Shown here in pieces: positions 1 through 12,397 of a DNA stretch of 64,000 nucleotides. Both the position numbers and the translations under genes were made by a program. Origin of the DNA: Macrostomum hystrix. Its lineage: Eukaryota; Platyhelminthes; Macrostomidae. The notes beneath the pieces are model-generated. The model did no database searches and was not told the DNA's origin. It worked only from the letters and a program-made list of their open reading frames with translations. Location of the stretch: the NCBI GenBank assembly GCA_950097015.1, contig CATNEN010000012.1, positions 2,101,501-2,165,500 of the forward strand, in the 5' to 3' direction. The first letter of the stretch is position 1. Every line of letters begins with the position of its first letter.

Positions 1-14
1 TAAATAATAGTAAT

Positions 15-453
15 TGCAGGAGGGCTGAGGGCAATGGCACATCATTTGGTGACAGTAGACCCGCAGCCACCGAGGAGACAATTCTGCCCATTTCGCTGAC
101 TCCTGAGCACACGGTCACACAGGTGTATACATCTGGCCTGACTTTCTCATCGTCAGGCAGTGTACACTTTCACTGTGCCTTGGAGGTTGGCCCTCAAGGG
201 CGCAAATTGGACGCATGCCCCAAGCCTTCATTCCACGGCTGCGCTCCAAATGAACGTGGCCTCGCTGTGGAATCGAGCCCAAGGACCTTGGTGCGAGAGG
301 CAAACGCGTTAACCCGCTCTGCCACTCAACCCCGCCTCCGTGCGTAATGTGTGTGTGCATGCGTGTTCAGCGGAATGGGCAGAATTGCCTACTCAATGGC
401 TGTGGATCTACTGTGTCACCAAATGATGTGTCAGTGTCCGCAGCTCTCCTGCA
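15..453. repeat. Inverted-repeat arms flanking a SINE
   Basis: The left arm (15-99) and right arm (368-453) are reverse complements at roughly 84% identity by eye. Both begin at the outside with TGCAGGAG and end inside with CGCTGA, and share blocks such as CATCATTTGGTGAC and CAATTCTGCCCAT. The 268 nt between them hold a tRNA-like SINE. The arms could be the tails of two SINE copies inserted head to head, or the termini of a fold-back element. No clean target duplication is visible outside the arms. Confidence 0.75.
100..336 (-). mobile_element. tRNA-derived SINE, copy 1
   Basis: On the minus strand, reading down from about 336, there is an RNA polymerase III A box (TGGCAGAGCGG) and then a B-box-like GGCTCGATTCC. 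This is the layout of a tRNA head and is followed by a non-tRNA body. The second copy at 9366-9583 shares the body segments (GTGCCTT, GCGCAAATT, CCCCAAGC, AAATGAA) and the head, so this is a dispersed family. The head is degenerate as a tRNA, so a functional tRNA gene is unlikely. Confidence 0.72.
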
Positions 454-2564
454 AATATATAATAACTTTGTTTATTCCCAATCTCTTCAGTGGAACAGCC
501 ATTATGGTTTTCAGGGGGTTGTATCTCCATTAAATTGATTTTTTAAACTTCGAAGTGAATATTTTTCATCTTTCAAACCCAGATTCAGCTTCTTCTCTGT
601 AGAAGGTGTATTTCAATTGGTTTTTCTATATTATCTGCGGCTTTAAATGATGCACATTATTGCTATAGCAGGCAGTAGCAGCCGCCACACTTGGTCGCTT
701 TGTTCCCGTATCGCTGCACGATTCCTAAATGATAGATGCCTCGGCGTTTTCCACACTCCATTATCCCAGACTTGGCCCTTCGATTCCATTAAATTCTTCC
801 CTTTTCAGTGGGATATCTAGCGAATAGCTGCGGGGGATAAGGCATTGAAGATTGCAAACTTACTGACTGCTGACTCACCTTGAAAGTTGGATCAGGTTTT
901 TGTTATAATTATCTGCATTTTAAGCTTCTTGGCATGGAATTCTTGCCAAACAATGACGTTCTAGACCTTAAAACTGGGACGTATTTGCAAAGCCGAGTAC
1001 AGTTAAGGCAGCTATGATAATGTGAAACTTAAATTCCCTTTCCCAGAGCTAAATTAAACTCCTCATAATTCAGGTAATCGGTCCATACAATAAGCCTAGA
1101 ATTCAATGGATAAAGTCTCTAGGAAATCCACATATACTGTTTATAAAGCTAATTTGTATTATTGTAATATTGTAATATTATTGTACGAGCGTATTGTAAT
1201 AATGTATTATTGTAAGTGTAACATTGTATATGCATGAATAGCTTAGGCATGTTAAAATCAAGCTTCACACGAATATGTACACGCAAATGAGAATCACATT
1301 GACCTCTGAAGTCGTAGCAAATAGAATGAAATACCTATCCTACAATTGTTTGGCAATTTCACATTACACACCACACTCTAGGTTACTACTAATTGCAACT
1401 CAATTTAGTGCCAGGTGGAAAAACAAAACGGCAAATTATTCGAGTTAATTATCTTGAGCGGCATTAAGCCACTTCATTGTAAACACCTTTTAATTTACGG
1501 AAACAAAATATTTCCCTAACACTGCTGACCTACATGAGTACCTGTCTGGTCTCGTACTTCCCAACTTTGTGCCCGGCTATTCCTGCATTCAAACCGGCCT
1601 ACCAACAAGCAATTTACTCCCCACAAAACATGGCACCTACTAGAAGTCTAGTTTGCAGTAAAGCTCACTTGTTAAACCTTTGCGTGCTTTCAATCATGAG
1701 TTGCAGAATATTTTTGGGCCACAAATGGTAGACAGTTTCGAAGCTTTATACTTGTACTACAAGTGTACTAACCATTTCCACTTAGGCCAATTCAACTGGG
1801 AAAGACAATTCAACAACCCATTTTTCTCTCGTCCCAAACTCTAATGGATGGGGATATTTGGTATTATACTAATAATGTTGGATGGGGCCAAGCCGGGAGA
1901 ACAGCTGACAGAGCTAACTACTATAAATAAGTTGGTGCTGAGCCTCCACCGCCACAGATGGCACTGAACTGTCAGCTGGACAGCTCGCAGCATGCGGTGG
2001 AATGCGAAAGTTTATTTCGCTTTTGGGGCGCATATATTGAAGCCAGTTTGCACAGCAAAGCTGTTGAAAATGCACGCATTCCGACTTGGTCAGGCACATT
2101 ACTATAAATCCTACGAGGTGGGATTTCATTACAGTACCAACTGATTTGAATTGTATAGCAAAAGTTCTAGTTATTCTTTTTAGAATGCCACCCTATTGGA
2201 TGGTATAAACAGCATAATAGAAATTGATTTAACATTAAAAATTAACTCGCACAACGCTACAATTAACATTGTAAAATGGCGAATATCATCAGTCAAATGG
2301 ATAGTATATATTGCTGATGGCTTATTTAAACTCATTTCCGGTACCAACGCCCTCCCGAAGCCTTTTCACTTATATCCTCGCCCACTCCGCCATGTCAGTT
2401 TGGTTGATCAAAGTTAAAAGTGGCGATTTTAGGGATGGCTATCGTTCACTGCCTGGGTGAACTAACTCCACAATTTTATTGTATAAAGCTGGTGCTGCCG
2501 ATTCACGCTGTTTAGAGAGGCCAACACTTGGACTAACATGCGGCCATTGAACGAATTCTTTCAG
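454..2564. other. AT-rich stretch, no gene seen
   Basis: This is low-GC sequence with short open frames only. None of them carries a recognisable domain, coding-like composition or paired splice sites. It may be intergenic or an intron of the gene ending with the exon candidate at 7561-7677. Confidence 0.6.
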
Positions 2565-3666
2565 ATCCGGCCTCCGTATATATAGGGGTTGAGTCCTGTA
2601 GCCAGTGGCCTATGCATAGGAATTGAAAGAATTAATTGAGTTCTGAGACTCAACATTCCACAAGTATCTATAGTAAAAGTTGCAGCAACAGCTCAGAGTT
2701 AGTTACAAGGAACTAAACAAGGACGTGGACTTGTTCTATTAATCTATAGGGTGTGTTCTATTAATCTATAGGGTGTGTTCTATGAATCTATAGGGTGTGT
2801 TCTATTTATCTATAGGGTGTGTTCTATTAATCTATAGGGTGTGTTCTATTAATCTATAGGGTGTGTTCTATTAATCTATAGGGTGTGTTCTATTAATCTA
2901 TAGGGTGTGTTCTATTAATCTATAGGGTGTGTTCTATTAATCTATAGGGTGTGTTCTATTAATCTATAGGGTGTGTTCTATTAATCTATAGGGTGTGTTC
3001 TATTAGTCTATAGGGTGTGTTCTATTAATCAATAGGGTGTGTTCTATTAATCTATAGGGTGTGTTCTATTAATCTATAGGGTGTGTTCTATTAATCTATA
3101 GGGTGTGTTCTATTAATCCGGCCTCCGTATATATAGGGGTTGAGTCCTGTAGCCAGTGGCCTATGCATAGGAATTGAAAGAATTAATTGAGTTCTGAGAC
3201 TCAACATTCCACAAGTATCTATAGTAAAAGTTGCAGCAACAGCTCAGAGTTAGTTACAAGGAACTAAACAAGGACGTGGACTTGTTCTATTAATCTATAG
3301 GGTGTGTTCTATTAATCTATAGGGTGTGTTCTATGAATCTATAGGGTGTGTTCTATTTATCTATAGGGTGTGTTCTATTAATCTATAGGGTGTGTTCTAT
3401 TAATCTATAGGGTGTGTTCTATTAATCTATAGAGTGTGTTCTATTAATCTATAGGGTGTGTTCTATTAATCTATAGGGTGTGTTCTATTAATCTATAGGG
3501 TGTGTTCTATTAATCTATAGGGTGTGTTCTATTAATCTATAGGGTGTGTTCTATTAATCTATAGGGTGTGTTCTATTAATCTATAGGGTGTGTTCTATTA
3601 ATCTATAGGGTGTGTTCTATTAATCTATAGGGTGTGTTCTATTAATCTATAGGGTGTGTTCTATTA
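2565..3666. repeat. 551-bp tandem duplication including array flank
   Basis: The unique segment starting ATCCGGCCTCCGTATATATA at 2565 recurs at 3116, a shift of 551 bp. The duplicated part includes about 165 nt of non-repetitive flank and the first minisatellite units, including the same variant units (CTATGAATC and CTATTTATC). The copies look nearly identical, so the event is young and copied the array edge together with its flank. Confidence 0.9.
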
Positions 3667-6600
3667 ATCAATAGGGTGTGTTCTATTAATCTATAGGGTG
3701 TGTTCTATTAATCTATAGGGTGTGTTCTATTAATCTATAGGGTGTGTTCTATTAATCTATAGGGTGTGTTCTATTAATCAATAGGGTGTGTTCTATTAAT
3801 CTATAGAGTGTGTTCTATTAATCAATAGGGTGTGTTCTATTAATCTATAGCGTGTGTTCTATTAATCTATAGGGTGTGTTCTATTAATCTATAGGGTGTG
3901 TTCTATTAATCTATAGGGTGTGTTCTATTAATCTATAGAGTGTGTTCTATTAATCTATAGGGTGTGTTCTATTAATCTATAGCGTGTGTTCTATTAATCT
4001 ATAGGGTGTGTTCTATTAATCTATAGGGTGTGTTCTATTAATCTATAGGGTGTGTTCTATTAATCTATAGGGTGTGTTCTATTAATCTATAGGGTGTGTT
4101 CTATTAATCTATAGAGTGTGTTCTATTAATCTATAGGGTGTGTTCTATTAATCTATAGGGTGTGTTCTATTAATCTATAGGGTGTGTTCTATTAATCTAT
4201 AGGGTGTGTTCTATTAATCTATAGCGTGTGTTCTATTAATCTATAGGGTGTGTTTCTATTAATCTATAGCGTGTGTTCTATTAATCTATAGGGTGTGTTC
4301 TATTAATCTATAGCGTGTGTTCTATTAATCTATAGGGTGTGTTCTATTAATCTATAGCGTGTGTTCTATTAATCTATAGGGTGTGTTCTATTAATCTATA
4401 GCGTGTGTTCTATTAATCTATAGGGTGTGTTCTATTAATCTATAGAGTGTGTTCTATTAATCTATAGGGTGTGTTCTATTAATCTATAGAGTGTGTTCTA
4501 TTAATCTATAGGGTGTGTTCTATTAATCTATAGGGTGTGTTCTATTAATCTATAGGGTGTGTTCTATTAATCTATAGGGTGTGTTCTATTAATCTATAGG
4601 GTGTGTTCTATTAATCTATAGGGTGTGTTCTATTAATCTATAGAGTGTGTTCTATTAATCTATAGGGTGTGTTCTATTAATCTATAGGGTGTGTTCTATT
4701 AATCTATAGGGTGTGTTCTATTAATCTATAGGGTGTGTTCTATTAATCTATAGGGTGTGTTCTATTAATCTATAGAGTGTGTTCTATTAATCTATAGAGG
4801 TATGTTCTATTAATCTATAGGGTGTGTTCTATTAATCTATAGGGTGTGTTCTATTAATCTATAGGGTGTGTTCTATTAATCTATAGGGTGTGTTCTATTA
4901 ATCTATAGGGTGTGTTCTATTAATCTATAGGGTGTGTTCTATTAATCAATAGGGTGTGTTATATTAATCTATAGGGTGTGTTCTATTAATCTATAGGGTG
5001 TGTTCTATTAATCTATAGGGTGTGTTCTATTAATCTATAGGGTGTGTTCTATTAATCTATAGGGTGTGTTCTATTAATCTATAGGGTGTGTTCTATTAAT
5101 CTATAGGGTGTGTTCTATTAATCTATAGGGTGTGTTCTATTAATCTATAGGGTGTGTTCTATTAATCTATAGGGTGTGTTCTATTAATCTATAGAGTGTG
5201 TTCTATTAATCAATAGGGTGTGTTCTATTAATCTATAGCGTGTGTTCTATTAATCTATAGGGTGTGTTCTATTAATCTATAGGGTGTGTTCTATTAATCT
5301 ATAGGGTGTGTTCTATTAATCTATAGAGTGTGTTCTATTAATCTATAGGGTGTGTTCTATTAATCTATAGCGTGTGTTCTATTAATCTATAGGGTGTGTT
5401 CTATTAATCTATAGGGTGTGTTCTATTAATCTATAGGGTGTGTTCTATTAATCTATAGGGTGTGTTCTATTAATCTATAGGGTGTGTTCTATTAATCTAT
5501 AGGGTGTGTTCTATTAATCTATAGGGTGTGTTCTATTAATCTATAGGGTGTGTTCTATTAATCTATAGGGTGTGTTCTATTAATCTATAGGGTGTGTTCT
5601 ATTAATCTATAGGGTGTGTTCTATTAATCTATAGGGTGTGTTCTATTAATCTATAGGGTGTGTTCTATTAATCTATAGAGTGTGTTCTATTAATCTATAG
5701 GATGTGTTCTATTAATCTATAGGGTGTGTTCTATTAATCTATAGGGTGTGTTCTATTAATCTATAGGGTGTGTTCTATTAATCTATAGGGTGTGTTCTAT
5801 TAATCTATAGGGTGTGTTCTATTAATCTATAGGATGTGTTCTATTAATCTATAGGATGTGTTCTATTAATCTATAGAGTGTGTTCTATTAATCTATAGGA
5901 TGTGTTCTATTAATCTATAGAGTGTGTTCTATTAATCTATAGGGTGTGTTCTATTAATCTATAGGGTGTGTTCTATTAATCAATAGGGTGTGTTCTATTA
6001 ATCTATAGGGTGTGTTCTATTAATCTATAGAGTGTGTTCTATTAATCTATAGGGTGTGTTCTATTAATCTATAGGGTGTGTTCTATTAATCTATAGAGTG
6101 TGTTCTATTAATCTATAGGGTGTGTTCTATTAATCTATAGGGTGTGTTCTATTAATCTATAGGGTGTGTTCTATTAATCTATAGGGTGTGTTCTATTCAT
6201 CTATAGAGTGTGTTCTATTAATCTATAGGGTGTGTTCTATTAATCTATAGGGTGTGTTCTATTAATCTATAGGGTGTGTTCTATTCATCTATAGGGTGTG
6301 TTCTATTAATCTATAGGGTGTGTTCTATTAATCTATAGGGTGTGTTCTATTAATCTATAGGGTGTGTTCTATTAATCTATAGGGTGTGTTCTATTAATCT
6401 ATAGGGTGTGTTCTATTAATCTATAGGGTGTGTTCTATTAATCTATAGGGTGTGTTCTATATATCTATAGGGTGTGTTCTATTAATCTATAGGGTGTGTT
6501 CTATTAATCTATAGGGTGTGTTCTATTAATCTATAGGGTGTGTTCTATTAATCTATAGGGTGTGTTCTATTAATCTATAGGGTGTGTTCTATTAATCTAA

Positions 6601-7009
6601 TAGGGTGTGTTCTATTAATCTATAGGGTGTGTTCTATTAATCTATAGGGTGTGTTCTATTAATCTATAGGGTGTGTTCTATTAATCTATAGGGTGTGTTC
6701 TATTAATCTATAGGGTGTGTTCTATTAATCTATAGGGTGTGTTCTATTAATCTATAGGGTGTGTTCTATTAATCTATAGGGTGTGTTCTATTAATCTATA
6801 GGGTGTGTTCTATTAATCTATAGGGTGTGTTCTATTAATCTATAGGGTGTGTTCTATTAATCTATAGGGTGTGTTCTATTAATCTATAGGGTGTGTTCTA
6901 TTAATCTATAGGGTGTGTTCTATTAATCTATAGGGTGTGTTCTATTAATCTATAGGGTGTGTTCTATTAATCTATAGGGTGTGTTCTATTAATCTATAGG
7001 GTGTGTTCG
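2731..7009. repeat. 22-bp minisatellite, about 4.3 kb
   Basis: The array has close to 190 units of 22 bp with core TGTGTTCTATTAATCTATAG. It is interrupted once, near 3116-3280, by the duplicated flank. Variants (CAATAGG, TATAGAG, TATAGCG, TATAGGATG) recur in blocks. One patch around 4200-4440 alternates GGG and GCG units, which suggests amplification of multi-unit blocks. No open frame crosses it because each unit carries stop codons. Confidence 0.97.
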
Positions 7010-7560
7010 ACGCATTCAGTAGACCTTAAAGTTTCAATAGGACCCATTGTCTGAAGAGAGCATAATTTTTTTCGTAATATAATTCTCGGCCCCTCATTAT
7101 TCCTCCGATGCTAATCCTCATTATCTATCTCGTCCTTTCTGTTCTAGCCCACTGAAGGCTGTCTAACTTGTCCACGCAATCGCATCCTCGTATTTATCGA
7201 TTTTTTCCGTCTCCATTCGCGCTAATCCCCTTAAGTCTGGATGGCTCAATCCTCGAAATTCTCTTACCCTCTTATTTTCGATCGATCGTTTTTTCACGTT
7301 CGCTACTCTCTCAAGGTCACCCAACCCGTTCACACCTCCTCTCCACCTACAGTTGTTTTTTGTATGCTAAATAAAAAATAAACTTACTTTATCTTGGCCG
7401 ATGACATCAGCTGAAGCTTAACGTAACTGATGTTAAGGTAGACAGGTATTTTAAACTCCCATTTGGAATTAAACAGCCCCAAAAAGTTGTATCCGTAAAA
7501 ATCATGATCATTTGTTTACACTGCACAACCTGAAACACTTCAAACACACCCCCTGCGCAG
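7010..7560. other. Spacer after the array, no gene seen
   Basis: This is mixed-composition sequence. Its last 50 nt are pyrimidine-rich and end CCCTGCGCAG, which can serve as the acceptor of the exon candidate that follows. Confidence 0.5.
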
Positions 7561-7677
7561 AGCCAAACTTCCATGGTGGACCGGACCGCCCTGTCATCCG
7601 CCGGCACTTCAGCCTCAGCCGCAGCCAGTACAGGCATTCAGCATCAACAGCTGCCGCCAATCAAACGAAAGAAATGA
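7561..7677 (+). CDS. Orphan terminal exon candidate
   Basis: After a plausible acceptor (CCCTGCGCAG), 38 codons run to TGA. They are GC-rich and Ser/Ala-rich and end with the basic tail PPIKRKK, which resembles a nuclear localisation signal. An internal ATG (7573) sits in the peptide as SQTSMVDRTAL. The composition stands out sharply from the AT-rich surroundings and matches exons elsewhere in the window. No upstream partner exon was found, so the rest of the gene may lie left of the window or beyond the 22-bp array. The product is unknown. It could also be a chance GC-rich patch. Confidence 0.4.
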   Translation, partial: SQTSMVDRTALSSAGTSASAAASTGIQHQQLPPIKRKK

Positions 7678-8428
7678 GCTTTTCACTAACTGTGCTACTT
7701 GTGCGCATTCCAACGTGTACCATGCGTTGGTGAATATTGAACGAGTCAAAATTAGTTTTTGATCATGCATCGTCAACCCCCTTTCTAAAGGAGTGATTTT
7801 AAGTTTCTTAAAGTTTCTCAAAGCTTTCGGTAATTACTCACAGGGCACACTCACAAGAGTGTAATAAACTTTTTTGTAGACGTACAACATTGTGTTGAAG
7901 GCTTCGCAATGAATTCTCGATTAACAAAACAACAAGGAATTGAGAGAGAAACCATTTGTTTCTTGAAATGCTAGTAGAATCCTAATGGGAAACTGATCCT
8001 GTTGTTGCGTTATGCTGCCACGTGTAATGATTTCTTTTTTAATTTAGACGTCCACTTACTTCAATATTTCTTAAACTACTGTGCTTTTAGTCTTTTAATT
8101 TGCCTCTCTTAGTTTTTTAAAGCACAATAAAATATGGAGTATATACAAGTATAAAACATAAAGGTTTCTGTGACCTTGAAAAAATAAACTTGAAAATACA
8201 TTTGCTTGCCTTTTTGTCTACTTTAAGTAGAACAGTGCGCAAAATGTACCAATATTTAGTATTTCAAAAATATCTTTTATTTAAAATAAATCCTGAAGCC
8301 TGACCATAGACAAATCAAGTGACAAACAGCAAGGCAGCTTCAAGAAACATCTGCCACGCATACCAAACGTTTTTTTTAATTTGTTGTCGTACGAAAAGCC
8401 AAGACCGAGAGAAGCCCTCAATTCGCAA
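7678..8428. other. AT-rich spacer before the 667-aa gene
   Basis: No supported gene, RNA or repeat is seen. It probably holds the promoter and 5' UTR of the gene starting at 8429, but no core promoter motif is convincing. Confidence 0.5.
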
Positions 8429-11400
8429 ATGGACAAATCTCCAAATGACACGAATTTGGTGCCGAAAAGTTGCGGCGCAGAGCAGAATGACCAGTATGAT
8501 GGCTTGTGCGTGGAAAGGGCCAGCGAATGTATTGGCGTTAGGCATCTGCTACTTAGCGATGTTCTGGTAAGCTTACTGGCAGCATTGCTTGTGGTCAGGT
8601 AAGGAACGGGGAGTGGTCAGGTATCGGATCTGAATCGGTCAGGTAAGGCATGGGAAATATTAGGCATGGGACAGCAACTTTTCAGGTAATAGGATGGTAG
8701 TTATTTAAATACGAGGTGGAATAATAGTAGATATGAAAAGGATCACGTGTGGGGATAAAGAAATAGTTCGCAAGTATGCTTGAACAAAGGGACCAAGCGT
8801 CGACAGAAAAAATGAAAATCCTTACGTCGAACTAAAGTTCCATAAAGTGTGCCAAATTTTCTCCCGTATAAGTCGCATGTGTCGCAAGCTTCTGAGTCAA
8901 AAGAGGCCGACGAGAAGCAGAAGCGAGTGCACGAGCCAAAGTTTTTCACCTGGCGCGAAAATCGGAAGCAAAGCAGTAAGGGATTCACGAAGCGGCAGAA
9001 TCAGCAGGTATTTGGTTTACTCAATCTTCTCATGATGTCCTTCTTGCTGTCTTTCCTACATTTTCTAAGAGTTTTCGCAATTCATCGCTCTAGGTTGACG
9101 ATGTACGCTGCATGTTCAATCTGAGCAGCAACAAGAATTTTCCAAGGCCTGTGATGCAACAGGACGGCGGCCTACAGGAGTCCACTGTCACGCCGCACAT
9201 CGCCGACCAGCTGCTGCTAGACCTTCAACAGCTGGGTCTGGTGCGCGCCAAAGGTGGGCCTGAAAAAGGCGAGGCTGAACGCGATGTACGCACGGATCCT
9301 GAACCGATTCTGAAGGATCTGAAGCTAGTCCAGGTTAGCTCAGAGCAATGATAATGACAATATTTTCAGCAGGGCTGCGGGCAGTTCTGACTCTAGAGCA
9401 CACAAGGACACAGATACTCACACTGGGACAGAGTTCGAAATGTGGTGTACGCTCTTTGCATTGTGCCTTGAGGGTTGGCTCTGAAGTGCGCAAATTTCTC
9501 GAAGATTCCCCAAGCGCCCTAAATGAATGTGGCCGGAATCAAGCCTAGGGACCTCGGTGCGAGGTTACCACCCAGCCACTCACGTCCTTCGCATCTATAT
9601 ATTTCTCAGCTTCAACAGCTGATACATGTGTAACAATGTTTGTTTGCTGTGCATTCCACTATTATCAAGCAACTAACTCATCTACAGGAGTGCCCATTCG
9701 AACGACCGGTCTTCCACTGTTTCCTGAAGGAGCTGTCAATTAATCAGGACATCGTCACATGCCTGGTGACAGTGGAGCAGCACGAGGAAGCCTACGTAAT
9801 GATGGCCTACAATGAGCCAGTTGAAGGTCTGCCAATCAAGCCACTCTCAGAGCTGGCTCGATTTCCTAAATTTCCCCAACTAACTGACGGCTTCTGTATG
9901 TCGGCGAACGGCGACAGCGTGGTGTTCACGTGCACCCTGCTCGGCTGCCTGCTGCACGTGTCGCTCTACAGTTGCTTAATGGATGCTGATGCGGCCGCAG
10001 CTTCCATTGCGCCGGAATACGAAGTTGGTGGCACTGGCTATGCCCAGTGCGAGCCGAATCAAGCCAATTCGAAATCTGCTTCTCGACGTAAGCAAAATCG
10101 GGACAACATAAGGTGCGTAAATCAAGCTAGATGAGGTCGAAAATCTCTATAGAAGGAACGAGTAAGGGCATATAGCCCGGTCTGAAAAAGTATGTTTGAA
10201 AAAAAACTTGAGATTTTTTGTTATTGTACTAATTTCCCATTTCCCAACTAAATTGCAACAGCCGTGAGAGCAGCCAAAGCTTGACAGCTGCGGTCACACT
10301 AGACCACGTGTTCCGCTTTAGAAAGGATCGCCCTGTGGTAGTGGTCGAGTCAAATTACAAATTTTCCGAGCCAATCTCTGAGCACGTTTACGACGTTTGC
10401 ATACGCGAGATGTCCAGCTCCGGCTCCAACAAGTGCAACCTGTACGTTACCAACAAGAGCAACATCGCTGTGGTCAGCCTGTCTAGTCTGAAGCTGGAGA
10501 ACTTTCTATTCGAGGGCCTGAAACTACCTTGGCGACTGAAGCTGCACAAGCACCTACTGATCATTGCCGAAAAGTGGGGGAGTATTCAGATTGCGGATCT
10601 TGAGAAGGAGCACCGCAGCTTATGCGTCAAGGACATGCAGGTGATGCTTGGAACTGAGGAGCTTGTAGCCTAGGAAATTTCATTTTCATATTCCAACTAC
10701 AAGCATGAATTCATAACCTAGACTACAATCAAACGCCGAGAAGCAATGATCGAGTGTAACCCAATGCAATACTATCGCCATTAATATACTGTATACAGGG
10801 CCTCTACTGCGAGAACGGCCTAAAAGCGATTGAAGTAGTAACTGAGAATAACATGCTGCTGCTAACAGTTTATCCGGAAGGCAATCAGTTGGCTGGTCGA
10901 CAATCGGAGGAACTCCGCACGACGAACACTCCAGCAGATGCGACTTCCGGTGCTGCTGCCACTGGCGGTGCCGGCAAACCTGGGTCTGGCCAAGCCGCTG
11001 GCAACAATATAATCGGCGGACTCGGCAGCTTAGGCAGTCGCAACTGGCTTTCTCAAGGTGGCGAAGGCGGTGAAGATGCTAGCTGGAGTTGCCACTGTTT
11101 TCACTTCAACCCGGAGACAAAGCATGGCAACCCAATGCTGTGTTACGCTCAGACCCTTCGTCTTAACCGTGCGCCACTGTCCTGCACCTACAGCCCATTG
11201 ACCAAGCATCTGTACATACTCTGTTTTTATCCAGCGCGAAACAATTCGACTCTTCTGATGATGAATCTTGAAGTCATTCACAAGGAACACGGACGCGCTT
11301 TGAGGATTTCAGCCAATCCGATGCTTCCACGGAAAGACGAGGCCGTGTACAAGGCGGCACTAGAAGGTATTCGTCGACGTCCTGCTGCAAATCAAGAAGT

Positions 11401-11485
11401 GTTGAAATCTGTTGAAATGGTCGATTCCTCTGGATTACCAGTTGTGGTAGCAATGAAGCGTCCTGCCAATTTTGGCTTTATGTAG
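8429..11485 (+). CDS. Uncharacterised 667-aa protein, six exons
   Basis: The exons read 8429-8566, 8873-9007, 9094-9333, 9688-10112, 10262-10640 and 10799-11485. All junctions are GT-AG and phase-compatible, giving 2004 nt ending TAG. The start is the first ATG of the coding block (MDKSPNDTN). The N-terminal 90 residues are charged and probably disordered (a Lys/Arg/Gln-rich stretch around FFTWRENRKQ). Two hydrophobic beta-rich regions follow, for example HKHLLIIAEKWGSIQIADLE and MLLLTVYPEG, which would fit a beta-propeller-like fold. A Gly/Ala/Ser-rich insert lies near 10930-11080. The C-terminus is KRPANFGFM. I do not recognise the family. Intron 3 contains SINE copy 2. A polyadenylation signal AATAAA lies at 11738. 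An alternative donor at 8599 with an acceptor at 8848 would add 19 residues, mostly hydrophobic. Confidence 0.78.
8592..8690 (+). repeat. Repeated donor-like motif in intron 1
   Basis: GGTCAGGTAAGG-like units occur at about 8596 and 8640, with variants at 8618 (CAGGTATCGG) and 8683 (TTCAGGTAAT). They start 25 nt after the inferred donor at 8567. CAGGTAAG is a near-ideal 5' splice site and is stronger than the inferred one (CTG/GTAAGC). Confidence 0.65.
9366..9583 (-). mobile_element. tRNA-derived SINE, copy 2, in an intron
   Basis: This is a diverged copy of the element at 100-336, in the same minus orientation, inside intron 3 (9334-9687) of the 667-aa gene. Shared blocks include GAGCACAC, GTGCCTTGAGGGTTGGC, GCGCAAATT, CCCCAAGC and AAATGAATGTGGC. 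The head shows GAGTGGCTGGGTGG and a decayed B box GGCTTGATTCC. Compared with copy 1 it lacks part of the tail segment. Confidence 0.7.
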
Positions 11486-12397
11486 CAGCTAATTTCTTGA
11501 CTAGGACACGAGTGGTATGAGAAATCACATATTCTAATGTTGTCAGTAAAGTTAACTGAAAAATTAAATCAGTCTTAATAATTTGGCAATTAACTCTTCT
11601 GGCAACTTTGTGCGTTTGAGACTCTTTTCCAAAAGTTTATCCCATGATCCAAATTACTTACTGTTCTGTTGTACGTCTTGGAACTGACAGAACTCGAGGA
11701 ACTGACTTCTGCATTTTTACTTCATGAACATGTTATTAATAAAATATTGCATGTTGTTTTATTGTTTAAGCTGCCCGAGTTCCTGGGGCGAAATCCTTAT
11801 ATATTCCTACATCTCGAAGTTCGAATACCATACCTCCAAAGTCGGTTTCATGCAGTACAGTATGAGACGACAAATTAATACTTCTTTCGGGCACGACAAA
11901 TATATTTATTTTAGCTAATGCTGACATGATTTATTTTAGCTAAATAGCTAAAATAAAAATAGAAATGTAGAAATGACGAAATGGATGGGCATAAAAAATG
12001 CATTAGTGTGTTGATAATTACATTTTATTTATTTATTGTTTTTTTTAAAGGGATACTTTACCCAAGAAAATAAATTATTTGAAGCGAGTCAGCTATACGT
12101 GTTCCTTATATAAAAATTATTTGCGTTGGTCTATGGTCTTTGCTTTTGGATTTTATATTCTGTAAAGTATGTTGTTGAAATCTTAGTTACTGAAATAATT
12201 TGTTTTTCTCTCTTCTCTGTCACAATAAGTTTGAATGTACTCGTTCATTTCATGGAAAAAGCAAACTGTCGTGCAGTAAGTATAATTCTCATTGCTACAC
12301 CACTCGTAAATATTAAATTACCTTTATTATTCAAAGCACAGTAGTTATTATCTCATTTCTTGTCTTGCTCTGGTATTTTTTGGCTACTAGAGCTAGA

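Noticed and set aside
3116-3300. Possible transposon inside the 22-bp array
   Set aside because: The insert is an exact copy of the array's own left flank, so it is a tandem duplication.
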